A DNA stretch of 64,000 bases, taken from Mycolicibacterium arenosum (lineage in GTDB: Bacteria > Actinomycetota > Actinomycetes > Mycobacteriales > Mycobacteriaceae). Positions 8,909 through 18,404 of this stretch are shown here, one piece after another (the first letter of the stretch is position 1; the number at the start of each line of letters is the position of its first letter). The stretch spans positions 124,001 to 188,000 of the forward strand of contig NZ_JANDBD010000003.1 of the NCBI RefSeq assembly GCF_024320865.1. The letters run 5' to 3'. The position numbers and the translations under genes were made by a program. The notes below the pieces were generated by a model. The model did no database searches. It saw only the letters and a list, made by a program, of their open reading frames with translations, and was not told the origin of the DNA.

Positions 8909-9475
8909 ATGCGCTTCAATCCGCCGCCGAACTGGCCGCCCGTCCCTCCCGGTTGGGTTCCGCCGCCCAACTGGCAGCCCGACCCGACGTGGCCTCCGCC
9001 GCCGCCCGGCTGGCAGCTCTGGGTGCCGGATCACGCGCCCGTCGGACGCAACAAGACGCCGCTCATCATCGGCGGCATCACGGTCGCGATCGTCGCCCTG
9101 GTCGCCGTGGTGCTGACCGTCGTGCTGGTGTCCCGCTCCGACTCGGGCGGCGGATCGGGGCCGTCGACCACCGCCACCGCGGCCTCCGACGAGGATCAGA
9201 TCGAGGACCAGGTCGACGCATTCGAGAAAGCCTGGAACGACGAGGACTTCGCCGCGATGGAGTCCATCGTGTGCGAGGAGCTGCAGGACGATCCCGAGTT
9301 CACCGAGGAGGAGTTCCTCGCATCCCGGCAGGAGAGCGGTCGCCTGAATCTCACGGTCCTCGAGATGGACGTCACCGGGGACACGGCGGTCGTCAGCATC
9401 GAACAGCAGGGCGAGTCGGCCAACGACTTCGACTTCGCGCGCGAAGGCGACGAGTGGAAGTGGTGCGAACTCTGA
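8909..9475 (+). CDS. Single-pass membrane protein, Pro/Trp-rich N-terminus
   Basis: A 188-residue protein with a cytosolic Pro/Trp-rich N-terminus (repeated PPNWPP/PPGW units, residues 1-50), one membrane helix (about 51-72), a short Ser/Gly/Thr linker and an extracytoplasmic acidic domain. The domain (AFEKAWNDEDFAAMESIVCEE...) resembles small DUF4878/NTF2-like domains common on mycobacterial membrane proteins, and has two cysteines (IVCEE and the near-terminal WCEL) that could pair. Function unknown. ATG start at 8909, divergent from clpB; its stop lies 5 bp before that of the convergent ABM gene. Confidence 0.8.
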   Translation: MRFNPPPNWPPVPPGWVPPPNWQPDPTWPPPPPGWQLWVPDHAPVGRNKTPLIIGGITVAIVALVAVVLTVVLVSRSDSGGGSGPSTTATAASDEDQIEDQVDAFEKAWNDEDFAAMESIVCEELQDDPEFTEEEFLASRQESGRLNLTVLEMDVTGDTAVVSIEQQGESANDFDFAREGDEWKWCEL

Positions 9476-9479
9476 CGCG

Positions 9480-10430
9480 TCAGTGATGATCCCAGAACTG
9501 CAGCCACGTCACGTTGTCGAAGACCGCGAACGTCAGCGCGTACCCCGCCACGACGGCGGCGGCGCCGCGCAGTGACACCGCCGGGCTCGCACCGTCCACG
9601 GGATCGAGCCAGCGCCGCATCCGCCGCGCCGCGAACGGCATCAGCACCCATTGCAGCGCGGAGACACTGACCACCAGTCCGAGCCACGTGGCCAGCCACG
9701 GCGCGGCGCCGAGGTCGCGCAGTTCCGGGCTGAGGAACCGCGACAGCAACATGACGATCGGATAGAGCACCAGCAGGACGAGCATCGCCGACTTCCAACT
9801 CGGCGTCAGCTCCGCCCTGCCGTCCTCGATGCGCACGGTGGTACCGAACGGCGTCGTCTCCGATGCCGATACGGAGAACTCGCGGGTCAGCGTCGAACGC
9901 AGGCTCGGCAGTGACGCCGACCGCTCACTGGACTGCAGCCAGGCGCTGAGCAACCGTTCGGTGCGGAACCGGATCATCGACGTCCACTCGCCCGACGGCC
10001 CCGGTGGGAAGACGGCCGTGCCCTCGTAGCCCGCGAACGCCGAACTCACCTCGGTCAGATCGCCCTGCGCCCGCGCGAAGGCTGCCTCTCGGCCGGGGGC
10101 CACCGGATGCCGGAACACCGCGGCGCCCGACGGCGGCGCGCCGCCCTCGACGACGACGAGGTCCGTCGCCGCTCGGTGGAAGCCCCGCAGGGCGCCGTCG
10201 CGAAGCACGCTCGCCCGGTCGGCACCGTCGAGCCAGGCGTCGAGTTGCGACTCCGTTCCGAAGGTCACGGCGACCGCGCAGTCGAGACGCTCGTCGGCGT
10301 GTGCCGATACCGCCGACTCGACGACACCGTCGGCCGCCGACGCGCGCAATGCCTCGAGCCACTGTTCGAAGCCCTCGGGACTCACCGGCCGGTGCAGGAC
10401 GGTGATGGCGGTTGCGGTCACCGGGCCCAT
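9480..10430 (-). CDS. Tandem ABM-domain membrane protein (paralogue 1)
   Basis: A 316-residue protein with two ferredoxin-like antibiotic-biosynthesis-monooxygenase (ABM) domains (about 1-95 and 100-205) followed by three membrane helices (about 225-245, 250-275, 293-312). It is a clear paralogue of the equally long protein at 14152-15102: both share the ABM-ABM-TM layout, the P-G-x-E-x-x-F pattern and an RR/K-H-W-L basic loop between helices. The start is ATG 10430, chosen because GGAGG lies 7 nt upstream; an upstream extension has no support. It is divergent from the molybdenum hydroxylase genes. ABM domains can be oxygenases, haem-binding or only structural; activity unknown. Confidence 0.75.
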   Translation of the reverse strand: MGPVTATAITVLHRPVSPEGFEQWLEALRASAADGVVESAVSAHADERLDCAVAVTFGTESQLDAWLDGADRASVLRDGALRGFHRAATDLVVVEGGAPPSGAAVFRHPVAPGREAAFARAQGDLTEVSSAFAGYEGTAVFPPGPSGEWTSMIRFRTERLLSAWLQSSERSASLPSLRSTLTREFSVSASETTPFGTTVRIEDGRAELTPSWKSAMLVLLVLYPIVMLLSRFLSPELRDLGAAPWLATWLGLVVSVSALQWVLMPFAARRMRRWLDPVDGASPAVSLRGAAAVVAGYALTFAVFDNVTWLQFWDHH

Positions 10431-10604
10431 CTTTCCACCTCCGCGAGCGAACACACCGCCGATCGCAGGAGTCACACGGTTCACCGCCTGAACAACACCG
10501 ATACCAGTCGTTAACGGAAACGTCAAAATTTCTAGGCGGTTTCGGCCCCGCAGCTCAGCAAACCTTCTAGGCTCTGGCGAGCAGCCCCGGAGAGCGGAGA
10601 TTCC

Positions 10605-11432
10605 ATGGACATCACCACGGTCACCGACGTCGTGCGACGACCACCCGACCGGCCCGGCGAACTGTGGCGCGACGGTGACGCGTGGGTGGCAGGCGGCACG
10701 TGGCTGTTCTCCGATCAGCAGCCCGACGTGCGCAGGCTGATCGACCTGGCACCGCTCGGCTGGACCGAATTGCTCTCCAGCTCAGCGGGTCTCGAGATCG
10801 GTGCCATGTGCACCATCCGCGATCTGTACGCGTTCCGGGCGCCAGCCGAATGGCCGGCCGCCGCACTGATCCCCACCAGTTGCGAGGCGTTCCTGGCGTC
10901 GTTCAAGGTGTGGAACACCGCGACGGTCGGCGGCAACATCTGCATGGCCCTGCCCGCAGGCCCGATGATCACGATGACCGTCGCCCTGGAGGCGACCTAC
11001 TCCCTGTGGGCGGCCGACGGTACCGAGAGAACCGTCGCGGCAATCGATTTCGTCACCGGCAACCACGCGACCGTCCTCGCGCCGGGCGAGCTGCTGCGCA
11101 CGGTGCACATCCCCGCCCACGCTCTGCAGAAGCGCACCGCGCACCGCCGATTCACGCTGACCAAGATGGGCCGTTCGACGATCTTCATGATCGGCACCCA
11201 GAGCCCGGCCACCGATGATCTGCTGCTCACCATCACGGCGGGAACCACCCACCCCGTTCGGCTCGGCTTCGACTCCATGCCGACGCCCGAGGCGCTGCGG
11301 CATCGCATCGACTCGATCAGCGACGACGTGTGGTTCGACGATCCGAACGGCTCCCCCGGCCACCGGCACCACCTGGCCACGTACTACGCGGAACAGATCC
11401 GCGCCGAACTCAGCATGGGGGTCCAGGAATGA
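10605..11432 (+). CDS. FAD-binding subunit of a molybdenum hydroxylase
   Basis: A 275-residue CoxM/XdhB-type flavoprotein subunit that would pass electrons from the 2Fe-2S clusters of its partner to an acceptor. Family features: AGGTWLFSD near residue 30, the FAD pyrophosphate motif NTATVGGNICMALPAGPM (about 105-122; TVGGN is diagnostic) and a C-terminal CO-dehydrogenase flavoprotein-like region. It lacks the 4Fe-4S insert of 4-hydroxybenzoyl-CoA reductases. The start is ATG 10605, and its stop overlaps the next gene's start as ATGA, so the two are translationally coupled. Confidence 0.87.
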   Translation: MDITTVTDVVRRPPDRPGELWRDGDAWVAGGTWLFSDQQPDVRRLIDLAPLGWTELLSSSAGLEIGAMCTIRDLYAFRAPAEWPAAALIPTSCEAFLASFKVWNTATVGGNICMALPAGPMITMTVALEATYSLWAADGTERTVAAIDFVTGNHATVLAPGELLRTVHIPAHALQKRTAHRRFTLTKMGRSTIFMIGTQSPATDDLLLTITAGTTHPVRLGFDSMPTPEALRHRIDSISDDVWFDDPNGSPGHRHHLATYYAEQIRAELSMGVQE

Positions 11433-14149
11433 CGTACACGGTTAACGGCGAAAAGTACGACGCCGAACCGGATCCCGGCCAGTGCCTGCGCACCTTCGTG
11501 CGCTCGCTGGGCGTGCACGGCGTCAAGAAGGGCTGCGACGCCGGCGACTGCGGCGCGTGTACGGTGTGGCTCGACGCAGCACCGGTGCACAGTTGCATCA
11601 CCCCGGCGTTCCGCGCCGACGGCCGCGAGGTCACCACCATCGAGGGCCTCGGCACGCCGGAGAACCTGCATCCGATGCAGAAGCGGTTCCGCGACGCGCC
11701 GGGCTTCCAGTGCGGGTTCTGCACCGCGGGCATGATCATGACCTCCGCCGCGCTCACCGACGAGCAGACGCAGGACCTCCCTCGCGCGTTGAAGGGAAAC
11801 CTGTGCCGCTGCACGGGATACCGGGCGATCGAGGACGCCGTCACCGGCGTCAGCGGCATCGAGCAGGCGAAACCCGGCGAGGCCGTCGGCACCAGCGTCG
11901 GCGCACCCGCGGGTGTCGGAGTGGTGACCGGGACCGTCGAGTTCACGATGGACACCCGGATGGAGGGCATGCTCCACCTCAAGGTGCTGCACTCCCCGCA
12001 CGCGCACGCGCGCATCGTGTCGATCGACAGGTCGGCGGCCCTCGCGGTGCCCGGCGTGCATCGCGTCTACACCTGGGAGGACGTTCCCAGGAAGCGCTAC
12101 AGCACGGCGATCCACACCGATCACCTCGTCGACCCGGACGACACCTACATGCTCGACAACGTCGTCCGCTTCGCGGGTCAGCGCGTGGTGGCGGTGCTCG
12201 CCGACTCGGTGCGCGCCGCCGAGGAGGGCGTTCGAGAAGTCGTCGTCGAGTACGAGGTGCTCCCGGCGGTCTTCGATCCCGAAGAGGCGATGGCCGACGG
12301 CGCACCGCAGTTGCACACCTACGACGATCCGTTCGCGCACGACAAGACCCGCAACGTCCTACTCGAACTACACGGCCGAATCGGCGATGTAGACCAGGGT
12401 TTCGCCGATGCCGACGTCATTCACGAGGCCACGTACTTCTCGCCCAGGGTCCAGCACGCACACCTCGAGACGCACGGCACCATCGCCTGGATGCAGGACG
12501 GCAGGCTGAACGTGCGCACGGCCTCGCAATCACCGTCGATCGCGAAGCTCAAGTTGGCCCACCTCTTCAGCCTGCGCCCCGATCAGCTTCGGGTGTTCTG
12601 CACCAGGGTCGGTGGCGGATTCGGCGGCAAGCAGGAGTTGATCTCCGAGGATCTGCCGGTGCTGGCCACCCTCGACACCGGCCGCCCGGTCTCGTTCGAG
12701 TTCACCCGCGAGGAGGAGTTCACCACCGCGTCGCCACGACATCCGATGAAGGTGACGGTGAAACTGGGCGCCACGTCGGACGGCACCCTGACGGCGTTCT
12801 CGTACCACAACATCTCGAACACCGGCGCCTACGGCAACCACGGCGGGGAGACGCTGTTCGCCGCGGGTGCCGCGATCGCGCTCTACCGTTGTCCCAACAA
12901 GAGTTTCGACGCCTGGTCGGTGTACACCAACACGGTGCCGAGCGGCGCCTTGCGCGGGTACGGCATGACTCAGCCGGCCTACGCGGTCGAGTGCGCCATC
13001 CACGAGTTGGCGCTGAAACTCGGATTGGACCCGATGGACGTGCGCAGGCGCAACGTCGTCCGCCCCGGTGACCGACTGCTGGCGATCGGCGACCACCCCG
13101 AGGACGTCGAGTTCACCGAGGACGGCGTCACCGAGTGCATCGATCTCGTCGACGCGGCGCTGCAGCGTGACGACAGCGGTCACGATCTGGGTGCGGACTG
13201 GCTGATCGGTTCCGGCGCCGCCTCGTCGCTGCACGAGACCGCCCCGCCAACCGACCACATCTCCGACGCGTGGGCCACGCTACGCGATGACGGCCGATAC
13301 GAGATCGCCGTCGGGACCGTCGAATTCGGCGAGGGTACGTCCACCGTGCACGTGCAGATCGCCGCGACGAACCTCGGCACCACGCCGGACCGGGTGGTGC
13401 TGGTCCAGTCCGACACCGACCGGACCGGCTTCGACACCGGCGCCTTCGCCAGCGCGGGCATGTTCGTCGCGGGCAACGCCGTCAACTACGCCTCGAGCGC
13501 GCTGCGGCGGCGCATCCTGAGCTTCGCCGCCACCCACACCGGGGCCGCAGTCGAGGACTGCCGGATGGACGACGACGGTGTGGTGTGCGGCGACACCCGG
13601 CTGTCGCTGACCGAACTCATCGCCGCGGGACGTGCACGGGGTGCGCGATTCACGGAGTCGCGCAAGGCCTACGGCTCCCCTCGCAGCGTGACCTCGAACG
13701 CGCACGGCTTCCGCGTCGCCGTCCACCGGGTGACCGGTGAGATCCGGATCCTCTACAGCGTCCACGCGACGGACGCCGGGGTGATCATCAACCCCGCGCA
13801 GGTGCTCGGTCAGGTCGACGGGGGCGTGGCGATGGGCCTCGGGTTCGCGCTCACCGAGAACTTCCGCGTCGACGCGGCCGGTGTCATGGGCAACCCGAAC
13901 CTGCGCAACTACCGCATCCCCACGTACGCCGACGTGCCCCGCACCGAGACGTTCTTCGTGGAATCCGGCGACTCCCTGGGCCCGATGAAGGCAAAGGGGA
14001 TGGCGGAGTGCTGCATCAATCCCGTTGCGCCCGCCCTCGCCAACGCCGTCGAGGACGCGACGGGCGTCAGGTTCCGCGACTTGCCGCTGTCGCCGGAACG
14101 CATCTACGCCCGACTCGCCGACGAGGCGCTAACGCCGGTCACCACCTAG
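11429..14149 (+). CDS. Molybdenum hydroxylase, fused 2Fe-2S and Mo-cofactor subunits
   Basis: A 906-residue xanthine oxidase-family enzyme in which the 2Fe-2S and molybdopterin subunits are one chain, the layout and size of Desulfovibrio aldehyde oxidoreductase. Plant-type cluster Cys36, Cys41, Cys44, Cys56 is followed by the helical cluster Cys95, Cys98, Cys126, Cys128. The Mo part shows GGGFGGKQE, GALRGYGMTQ, VEFGEGTSTVH (usually GQG) and the C-terminal GPMKAKGMAE with the expected catalytic Glu. The FAD domain is a separate gene just upstream. Hydroxylation of an aldehyde or heterocycle is expected; substrate not identifiable. No maturation factor (XdhC type) is adjacent. Confidence 0.88.
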   Translation: MTYTVNGEKYDAEPDPGQCLRTFVRSLGVHGVKKGCDAGDCGACTVWLDAAPVHSCITPAFRADGREVTTIEGLGTPENLHPMQKRFRDAPGFQCGFCTAGMIMTSAALTDEQTQDLPRALKGNLCRCTGYRAIEDAVTGVSGIEQAKPGEAVGTSVGAPAGVGVVTGTVEFTMDTRMEGMLHLKVLHSPHAHARIVSIDRSAALAVPGVHRVYTWEDVPRKRYSTAIHTDHLVDPDDTYMLDNVVRFAGQRVVAVLADSVRAAEEGVREVVVEYEVLPAVFDPEEAMADGAPQLHTYDDPFAHDKTRNVLLELHGRIGDVDQGFADADVIHEATYFSPRVQHAHLETHGTIAWMQDGRLNVRTASQSPSIAKLKLAHLFSLRPDQLRVFCTRVGGGFGGKQELISEDLPVLATLDTGRPVSFEFTREEEFTTASPRHPMKVTVKLGATSDGTLTAFSYHNISNTGAYGNHGGETLFAAGAAIALYRCPNKSFDAWSVYTNTVPSGALRGYGMTQPAYAVECAIHELALKLGLDPMDVRRRNVVRPGDRLLAIGDHPEDVEFTEDGVTECIDLVDAALQRDDSGHDLGADWLIGSGAASSLHETAPPTDHISDAWATLRDDGRYEIAVGTVEFGEGTSTVHVQIAATNLGTTPDRVVLVQSDTDRTGFDTGAFASAGMFVAGNAVNYASSALRRRILSFAATHTGAAVEDCRMDDDGVVCGDTRLSLTELIAAGRARGARFTESRKAYGSPRSVTSNAHGFRVAVHRVTGEIRILYSVHATDAGVIINPAQVLGQVDGGVAMGLGFALTENFRVDAAGVMGNPNLRNYRIPTYADVPRTETFFVESGDSLGPMKAKGMAECCINPVAPALANAVEDATGVRFRDLPLSPERIYARLADEALTPVTT

Positions 14150-14151
14150 CC

Positions 14152-15102
14152 ATGGACCTGAAGAAGTCGGCGGGGACCGCCGCCACCGTCATCATCGGCC
14201 AGAAGGTTCGGCCGGGCTGTGAGCAGGAATTCGAGGCCTGGCAGGTCGACGTGAACTCCAAGGCAGCCGCATATCCCGGCTTCCTCGGCGCCGAGATCAA
14301 TCCGCCGACCGCCGTGCAATCGGACTGGGTGGTGGTCTACCGCTTCGACTCCGTCGCGCACGTTCAGGCGTGGATCAACAGTGCCACCCGGCAGGATCTG
14401 CTCGCATCGGGCGAACGGTTCTTCGACGGACCGGGCACGCAGCAGGTGATCAGCGGCGGTGCCAGACCGACCGATCAGCTGGTCACCGTGGTGGTCACCC
14501 ACCGCGTCGCCCCCGAGTACGTCGACGACTTCCTGGCGTGGCAGGAGCGACTTCGGTTGGCGGAACTGAAGTTCGACGGCTTCCGCGGCACGGAACTGTT
14601 CCGACCGGTCGAAGGCGTTCAGGACGAGTGGACCGCGCTGTACCGGTACGAGAACGCCGCCGACCTCGACAAGTGGCTGATCTCCGAGGAACGGCGGGCG
14701 CTACTCGCCGAGGGTGAGAAGTTCTCCGACTTCCAGTCCCGCACGATCGACAACTCGTTCGGCAGCTGGTTCGCCTTCGACGACCAGGGCAACGAGGCTC
14801 CCCCGCCGTCGGACTTCAAGACGTCGATCGCGGTGTGGGTCGGTCTCTATCCGACGGTCGTGCTGCTGACGCTCGCGTTGTCACCGCTGCACATGCCGCT
14901 GTGGCTGGGCCTGCTGATCGGCAACCTCATCTCGAGCTTCGCGATGAGCTTCATCACCATGCCGTTCTACGTCAACCCGCTGCTCAAGCACTGGCTGCGC
15001 CCACCTCCGAATGCGCCTGTCGCCCGGACCAACTGGCGCGGCCTCGGCATCTGTGTCGTGGCACTGGCGACCTGGACCGTGATCTTCTACTTCGTCACCT
15101 GA
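14152..15102 (+). CDS. Tandem ABM-domain membrane protein (paralogue 2)
   Basis: A 316-residue protein with two ABM domains (about 10-95 and 104-195, each opening with a V-T/V-I-V beta strand and containing an F-x-A-W-Q helix) and three C-terminal membrane helices (about 222-242, 246-268, 292-314). It begins 2 bp after the molybdenum hydroxylase, so it is almost surely in that operon. Its paralogue at 9480-10430 is divergently transcribed from the same region. Possible roles are a membrane anchor or partner for the hydroxylase, or an oxygenase acting on the same compound; both are inference. Confidence 0.78.
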   Translation: MDLKKSAGTAATVIIGQKVRPGCEQEFEAWQVDVNSKAAAYPGFLGAEINPPTAVQSDWVVVYRFDSVAHVQAWINSATRQDLLASGERFFDGPGTQQVISGGARPTDQLVTVVVTHRVAPEYVDDFLAWQERLRLAELKFDGFRGTELFRPVEGVQDEWTALYRYENAADLDKWLISEERRALLAEGEKFSDFQSRTIDNSFGSWFAFDDQGNEAPPPSDFKTSIAVWVGLYPTVVLLTLALSPLHMPLWLGLLIGNLISSFAMSFITMPFYVNPLLKHWLRPPPNAPVARTNWRGLGICVVALATWTVIFYFVT

Positions 15103-15107
15103 GCGAT

Positions 15108-18100
15108 TCAGCGCCCGCCGAGGGCGCCCGCGGTGACTCCGGGTAGCGCCGCGATCCGCTTGGGTGCGACCGTCTTCGCGTCGGCCGACGGGCGCTCCAG
15201 GGTGTACTTGCGCACCTCACCCGGCCCGGCGATCAGCAGATCTGCGCCGTGCGTCGTGCTGCTGGTGGCGACGGTGACACCGCTCGGCCTGCCGGGGAAG
15301 GGCACGAAAGACGCTATTCGGCTGTACTTCACGTCGGTGTCGTGGTGGTTCGGGCTGTCCAGGTAGATCGCCGGCTGACCGTCGAGCAGCGACCCGGTGG
15401 ACCACACCGCCACCCGGCCCTCACCGCCGAGCTGGCTCGTCACGATGCTCTTGGCACCGCCTTCGGCGCCCGCCACCCAGCCGGTGGTCAGTGCCACGCC
15501 GCCGGTGTAGTTCTCGTCGAAGGCGAGGTACTCGGTCGTCTGCACCGGGTCGGTCGGCTTCCCCGCGTGCTCGGTCGAGGTGCCGTTGGCCTGCGCCCGC
15601 GCCGTCGGCGTGTACAGGTCCCACCGGAAGGTCTTGAGCACCGGCGGTTCACCCGGACCCGGTGCGGTGACGATGCTCTCGCGTCCCGAGCCCATCTCCA
15701 CCATGCCGGTGGCCAGCTGCACCCCGGACTCCGACCCCGGATACGGGGTGAACGTCGAGTACACGTCCGGCTCAGTGCCGCGTTCGGCGGGCAGCGTCGA
15801 GGAGTACACCTTCACCTGTGACTCCATACCCGGACCGGAGCCGACGATGATGTTGTCCGCCATGGCGTTTCCGTCGATGTCGGTGCCCGCCACCGTGACG
15901 CCACCGGTGAAGGCCGACTCGAAGGGCGCGAACCGGGTGAGCTCGGTCTTGAATCGGCCCTCGGTCGTGTCGTTCCCGTCGTAGACGGCCACCTCGGGCG
16001 CCGCGCCCTTCCCGGTGCCCGCCACCAGGTCGAGGATCATGTCGCCGTTGACGTCGGCCATCGCCACCGAGGGACTGCCCTCGAAGCCGGGGAACGGTGT
16101 CACGGTTGCAATGACGCTGTCGCCGTTGCCATCCCGAACCTGCACCGTGGCGGGTTTGCCGTTACCGCCAGGGATCGCGACGGCGTAGCTCGATACCTCG
16201 GGGATCACGTTGATGGTCGCCATCAGCCCGTTGTCCTCGTGGTTCAGCCGGTGACAGTGGATCACGTAGGTGCCCTTGTACTCGGCGAACTCCTGACGCA
16301 GGGTCAGCGTGGCCGGAGTGGTGACGACGTGCATGTCGTTGAAGATCGGCGCGGGCACGTTGACGTTGTCCAGCCCCCACGGCTGCACGCCGGTGACCCC
16401 CCGATTCGGGTCGTCGATGCCCATCACCTGGAAGTCGTTGACGTGGATGTGCATCGGGTGCGCGTCGTTGTTGAGGTTGTTGATCTTCCACTCCTCAACG
16501 GAGTTCAGTCGCGGCTGTATCAGCGCGACGTTCGGGAAGCCGGCGGGCTCGAACATGTAGATGACGGCCTTGGGGTCGTTCTTGCTCGCCTTATCACCGC
16601 CGATGGTGTCGGTGATCGTCAGTTCCCTCGTGACCGCGGGATCCATCACCGACGTGTCGACGAACGACGTGTAGGCGTCGAGGTTCTGTCCCGGCTCGAA
16701 GGCCGTGGTCCGACCCGGTCCGCTGGTGTCGGGTGTGGCGCGGATCAGGGTCTGGGTGGGGAAGACGAAGAACCCGTCGGCGAAGCTCATGTACTTCGGA
16801 TCCACGGTGAGCGTGCCGAGGACCGCGGGGGTGTTCTCGGTGCCGTTGTTGGTGTACACCACACCGGGCAGCACCAGCGGCTTGGCCTCGGGGTTCGGCG
16901 GGAACTCCAGAACCAGGTCGCCTTCGGCGGGCATCGTGACCGCGATCGCATACCGCGACCCCGGCGGGACGCTCAGCGTGGTGCCGTCGCCGTAGACGGG
17001 CCGTTGGACCTGCGTGTAGGGGTTGCCGTCTTGACCGACGATGGCGAACTTCGGATGCTTCCCGGTCGCGGTCTCGGTCAATCGCACTGTCATGTAACCG
17101 ATGTCGCTGATGTTGGCCACCGCCCAGATCTCGGTTTGACCGGGTTTGATCTTCAGCTCGGGTTGGAACTGGCCGTTGACGGTGAACTGGACGTCACGCT
17201 CGTTGTCCGGCAGCGCCTCGTTCTCCGGGATCTTCACCGTCGGACTGTCGAAGCTCATCAGGTTCTGCGGGATGAACTGGGTCTGGCCCCGGTTGTTGTG
17301 CGGCGACAGCGGGCCCGCCCACCACGGCGTCAGGTACTGCGAACCGTTGCTCGTCTGGGCGATGTTCACCGGCGCGAGGCTGGGCCGGTACGTTCCGTCC
17401 GCGAGCTGGGATCCCTTCGGCGGAGTCAGCGTGCTGACGAACTGCGGCCAGCTGTAGTTGTTGAGCTGATGCCCGCCGCCCTTCCGGTCGAAGACGTAGT
17501 TGTACTGAAAGGCCATGGTGCGCACCGGAATGTCGTTCTGCGTCACCAGCGGCAGATTCCCGTCGGGGCGCCCGATCTCCAGCAGTCCGGCCAGGCCGGC
17601 GTAGGTCTGCTGCGTCGTCATGGTGTGCCGGTGGCTGTGGTACCAGTACAGCCCGTTGGGCATGTTCTCGGGCACGTCGTAGGTGTAGGTGTTGCCCATT
17701 CCGGCGGGAATCGACAGCAGCACGTTGTCGGCGTTGCCGGACGGGCTGACGTGCAGTCCGTGGGTGTGCAGGTTGAGCGGGGCCTCGGTGAGCTGGGGCG
17801 GATACATCGGCACGTCGTCGCCCCTGGGGGTCATCGCCGGGTCGAAGAAGTCCTTGATGTCGAGATCCTGAAGATCGTTGTCGTAGTGGACGATCAGCTT
17901 CTCGCCGGGGTCGACGCGCAGGGTCGGTGCGGGATAGAGGTTGTCCCCCTTCACCGATCCGTCCGAGCTGGTGCCGTTGATCAGATCGAATCCGAACACC
18001 ATGAAGTTGGTGACCGGTTTCTCAACGGTGTCGAGGTTGACGGTGCCCTGATGTGCTGACAGCCGCACTTCGAGCACGCCGTCCTCGCTCGACAGCCGCA

Positions 18101-18260
18101 CCGGTTCGCGGAACGGTGCGGGCTTCCCGTCGGGGCCCGCGTTCACGCCGGGGGCGGGGTTGGTCGACATCTTCGCCTCCGGGGCGCAGCTCGTCGACAG
18201 AACCGTCAGAACGATGACCACCCCCACGGCGAAGGTCCGCTTCAGCGTGTGGAACGACAT
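15108..18260 (-). CDS. Multicopper oxidase lipoprotein with C-terminal FG-GAP repeats
   Basis: A 1050-residue secreted multicopper oxidase, about twice the usual bacterial length. Copper motifs: LNLHTHGLHV (about 160-170), YWYHSHRH (about 207), HPMHIHVNDF (about 600) and YVIHCHRLNHEDNGLM (about 662), supplying the type 1, 2 and 3 ligands. Residues from about 690 form FG-GAP/VCBS-like beta-propeller repeats with calcium-type D-x-N/D-G-D/N loops (ADVNGDMILD, TDIDGNAMAD). The N-terminus has a hydrophobic signal ending LSTSC, probably lipidated although position -3 is atypical. ATG 18260 follows GGAGGG. Metal or phenol oxidation at the cell surface is the family expectation. Confidence 0.85.
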   Translation of the reverse strand: MSFHTLKRTFAVGVVIVLTVLSTSCAPEAKMSTNPAPGVNAGPDGKPAPFREPVRLSSEDGVLEVRLSAHQGTVNLDTVEKPVTNFMVFGFDLINGTSSDGSVKGDNLYPAPTLRVDPGEKLIVHYDNDLQDLDIKDFFDPAMTPRGDDVPMYPPQLTEAPLNLHTHGLHVSPSGNADNVLLSIPAGMGNTYTYDVPENMPNGLYWYHSHRHTMTTQQTYAGLAGLLEIGRPDGNLPLVTQNDIPVRTMAFQYNYVFDRKGGGHQLNNYSWPQFVSTLTPPKGSQLADGTYRPSLAPVNIAQTSNGSQYLTPWWAGPLSPHNNRGQTQFIPQNLMSFDSPTVKIPENEALPDNERDVQFTVNGQFQPELKIKPGQTEIWAVANISDIGYMTVRLTETATGKHPKFAIVGQDGNPYTQVQRPVYGDGTTLSVPPGSRYAIAVTMPAEGDLVLEFPPNPEAKPLVLPGVVYTNNGTENTPAVLGTLTVDPKYMSFADGFFVFPTQTLIRATPDTSGPGRTTAFEPGQNLDAYTSFVDTSVMDPAVTRELTITDTIGGDKASKNDPKAVIYMFEPAGFPNVALIQPRLNSVEEWKINNLNNDAHPMHIHVNDFQVMGIDDPNRGVTGVQPWGLDNVNVPAPIFNDMHVVTTPATLTLRQEFAEYKGTYVIHCHRLNHEDNGLMATINVIPEVSSYAVAIPGGNGKPATVQVRDGNGDSVIATVTPFPGFEGSPSVAMADVNGDMILDLVAGTGKGAAPEVAVYDGNDTTEGRFKTELTRFAPFESAFTGGVTVAGTDIDGNAMADNIIVGSGPGMESQVKVYSSTLPAERGTEPDVYSTFTPYPGSESGVQLATGMVEMGSGRESIVTAPGPGEPPVLKTFRWDLYTPTARAQANGTSTEHAGKPTDPVQTTEYLAFDENYTGGVALTTGWVAGAEGGAKSIVTSQLGGEGRVAVWSTGSLLDGQPAIYLDSPNHHDTDVKYSRIASFVPFPGRPSGVTVATSSTTHGADLLIAGPGEVRKYTLERPSADAKTVAPKRIAALPGVTAGALGGR

Positions 18261-18404
18261 GGCTTCCCTCCGACCCAGCAAAGTCTGCAAGCGCGCTCAC
18301 GCTACCGAAACCGGGGCGGCGGACCGACGCTTTCGCAAATATTGACGTCCGCTTCAAAAATTGCCCTACTGCGAGTCCGCCGACCGCTGATAGGTTCTGA
18401 ACCG

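Noticed and set aside
6224..9475. Long plus-strand open frame antisense to clpB
   Set aside because: It mirrors ClpB codons in a GC-rich genome and has no domain features; only its end, from 8909, in the same frame, is a real gene.
15111..15127. GCGCCC-N5-GGGCGC hairpin as terminator
   Set aside because: Only 6-bp arms and it lies within the multicopper oxidase coding end; too weak to call.
16239..18059. Plus-strand frame inside the multicopper oxidase
   Set aside because: Val/His/Arg-rich shadow without motifs; the minus frame contains all copper sites.
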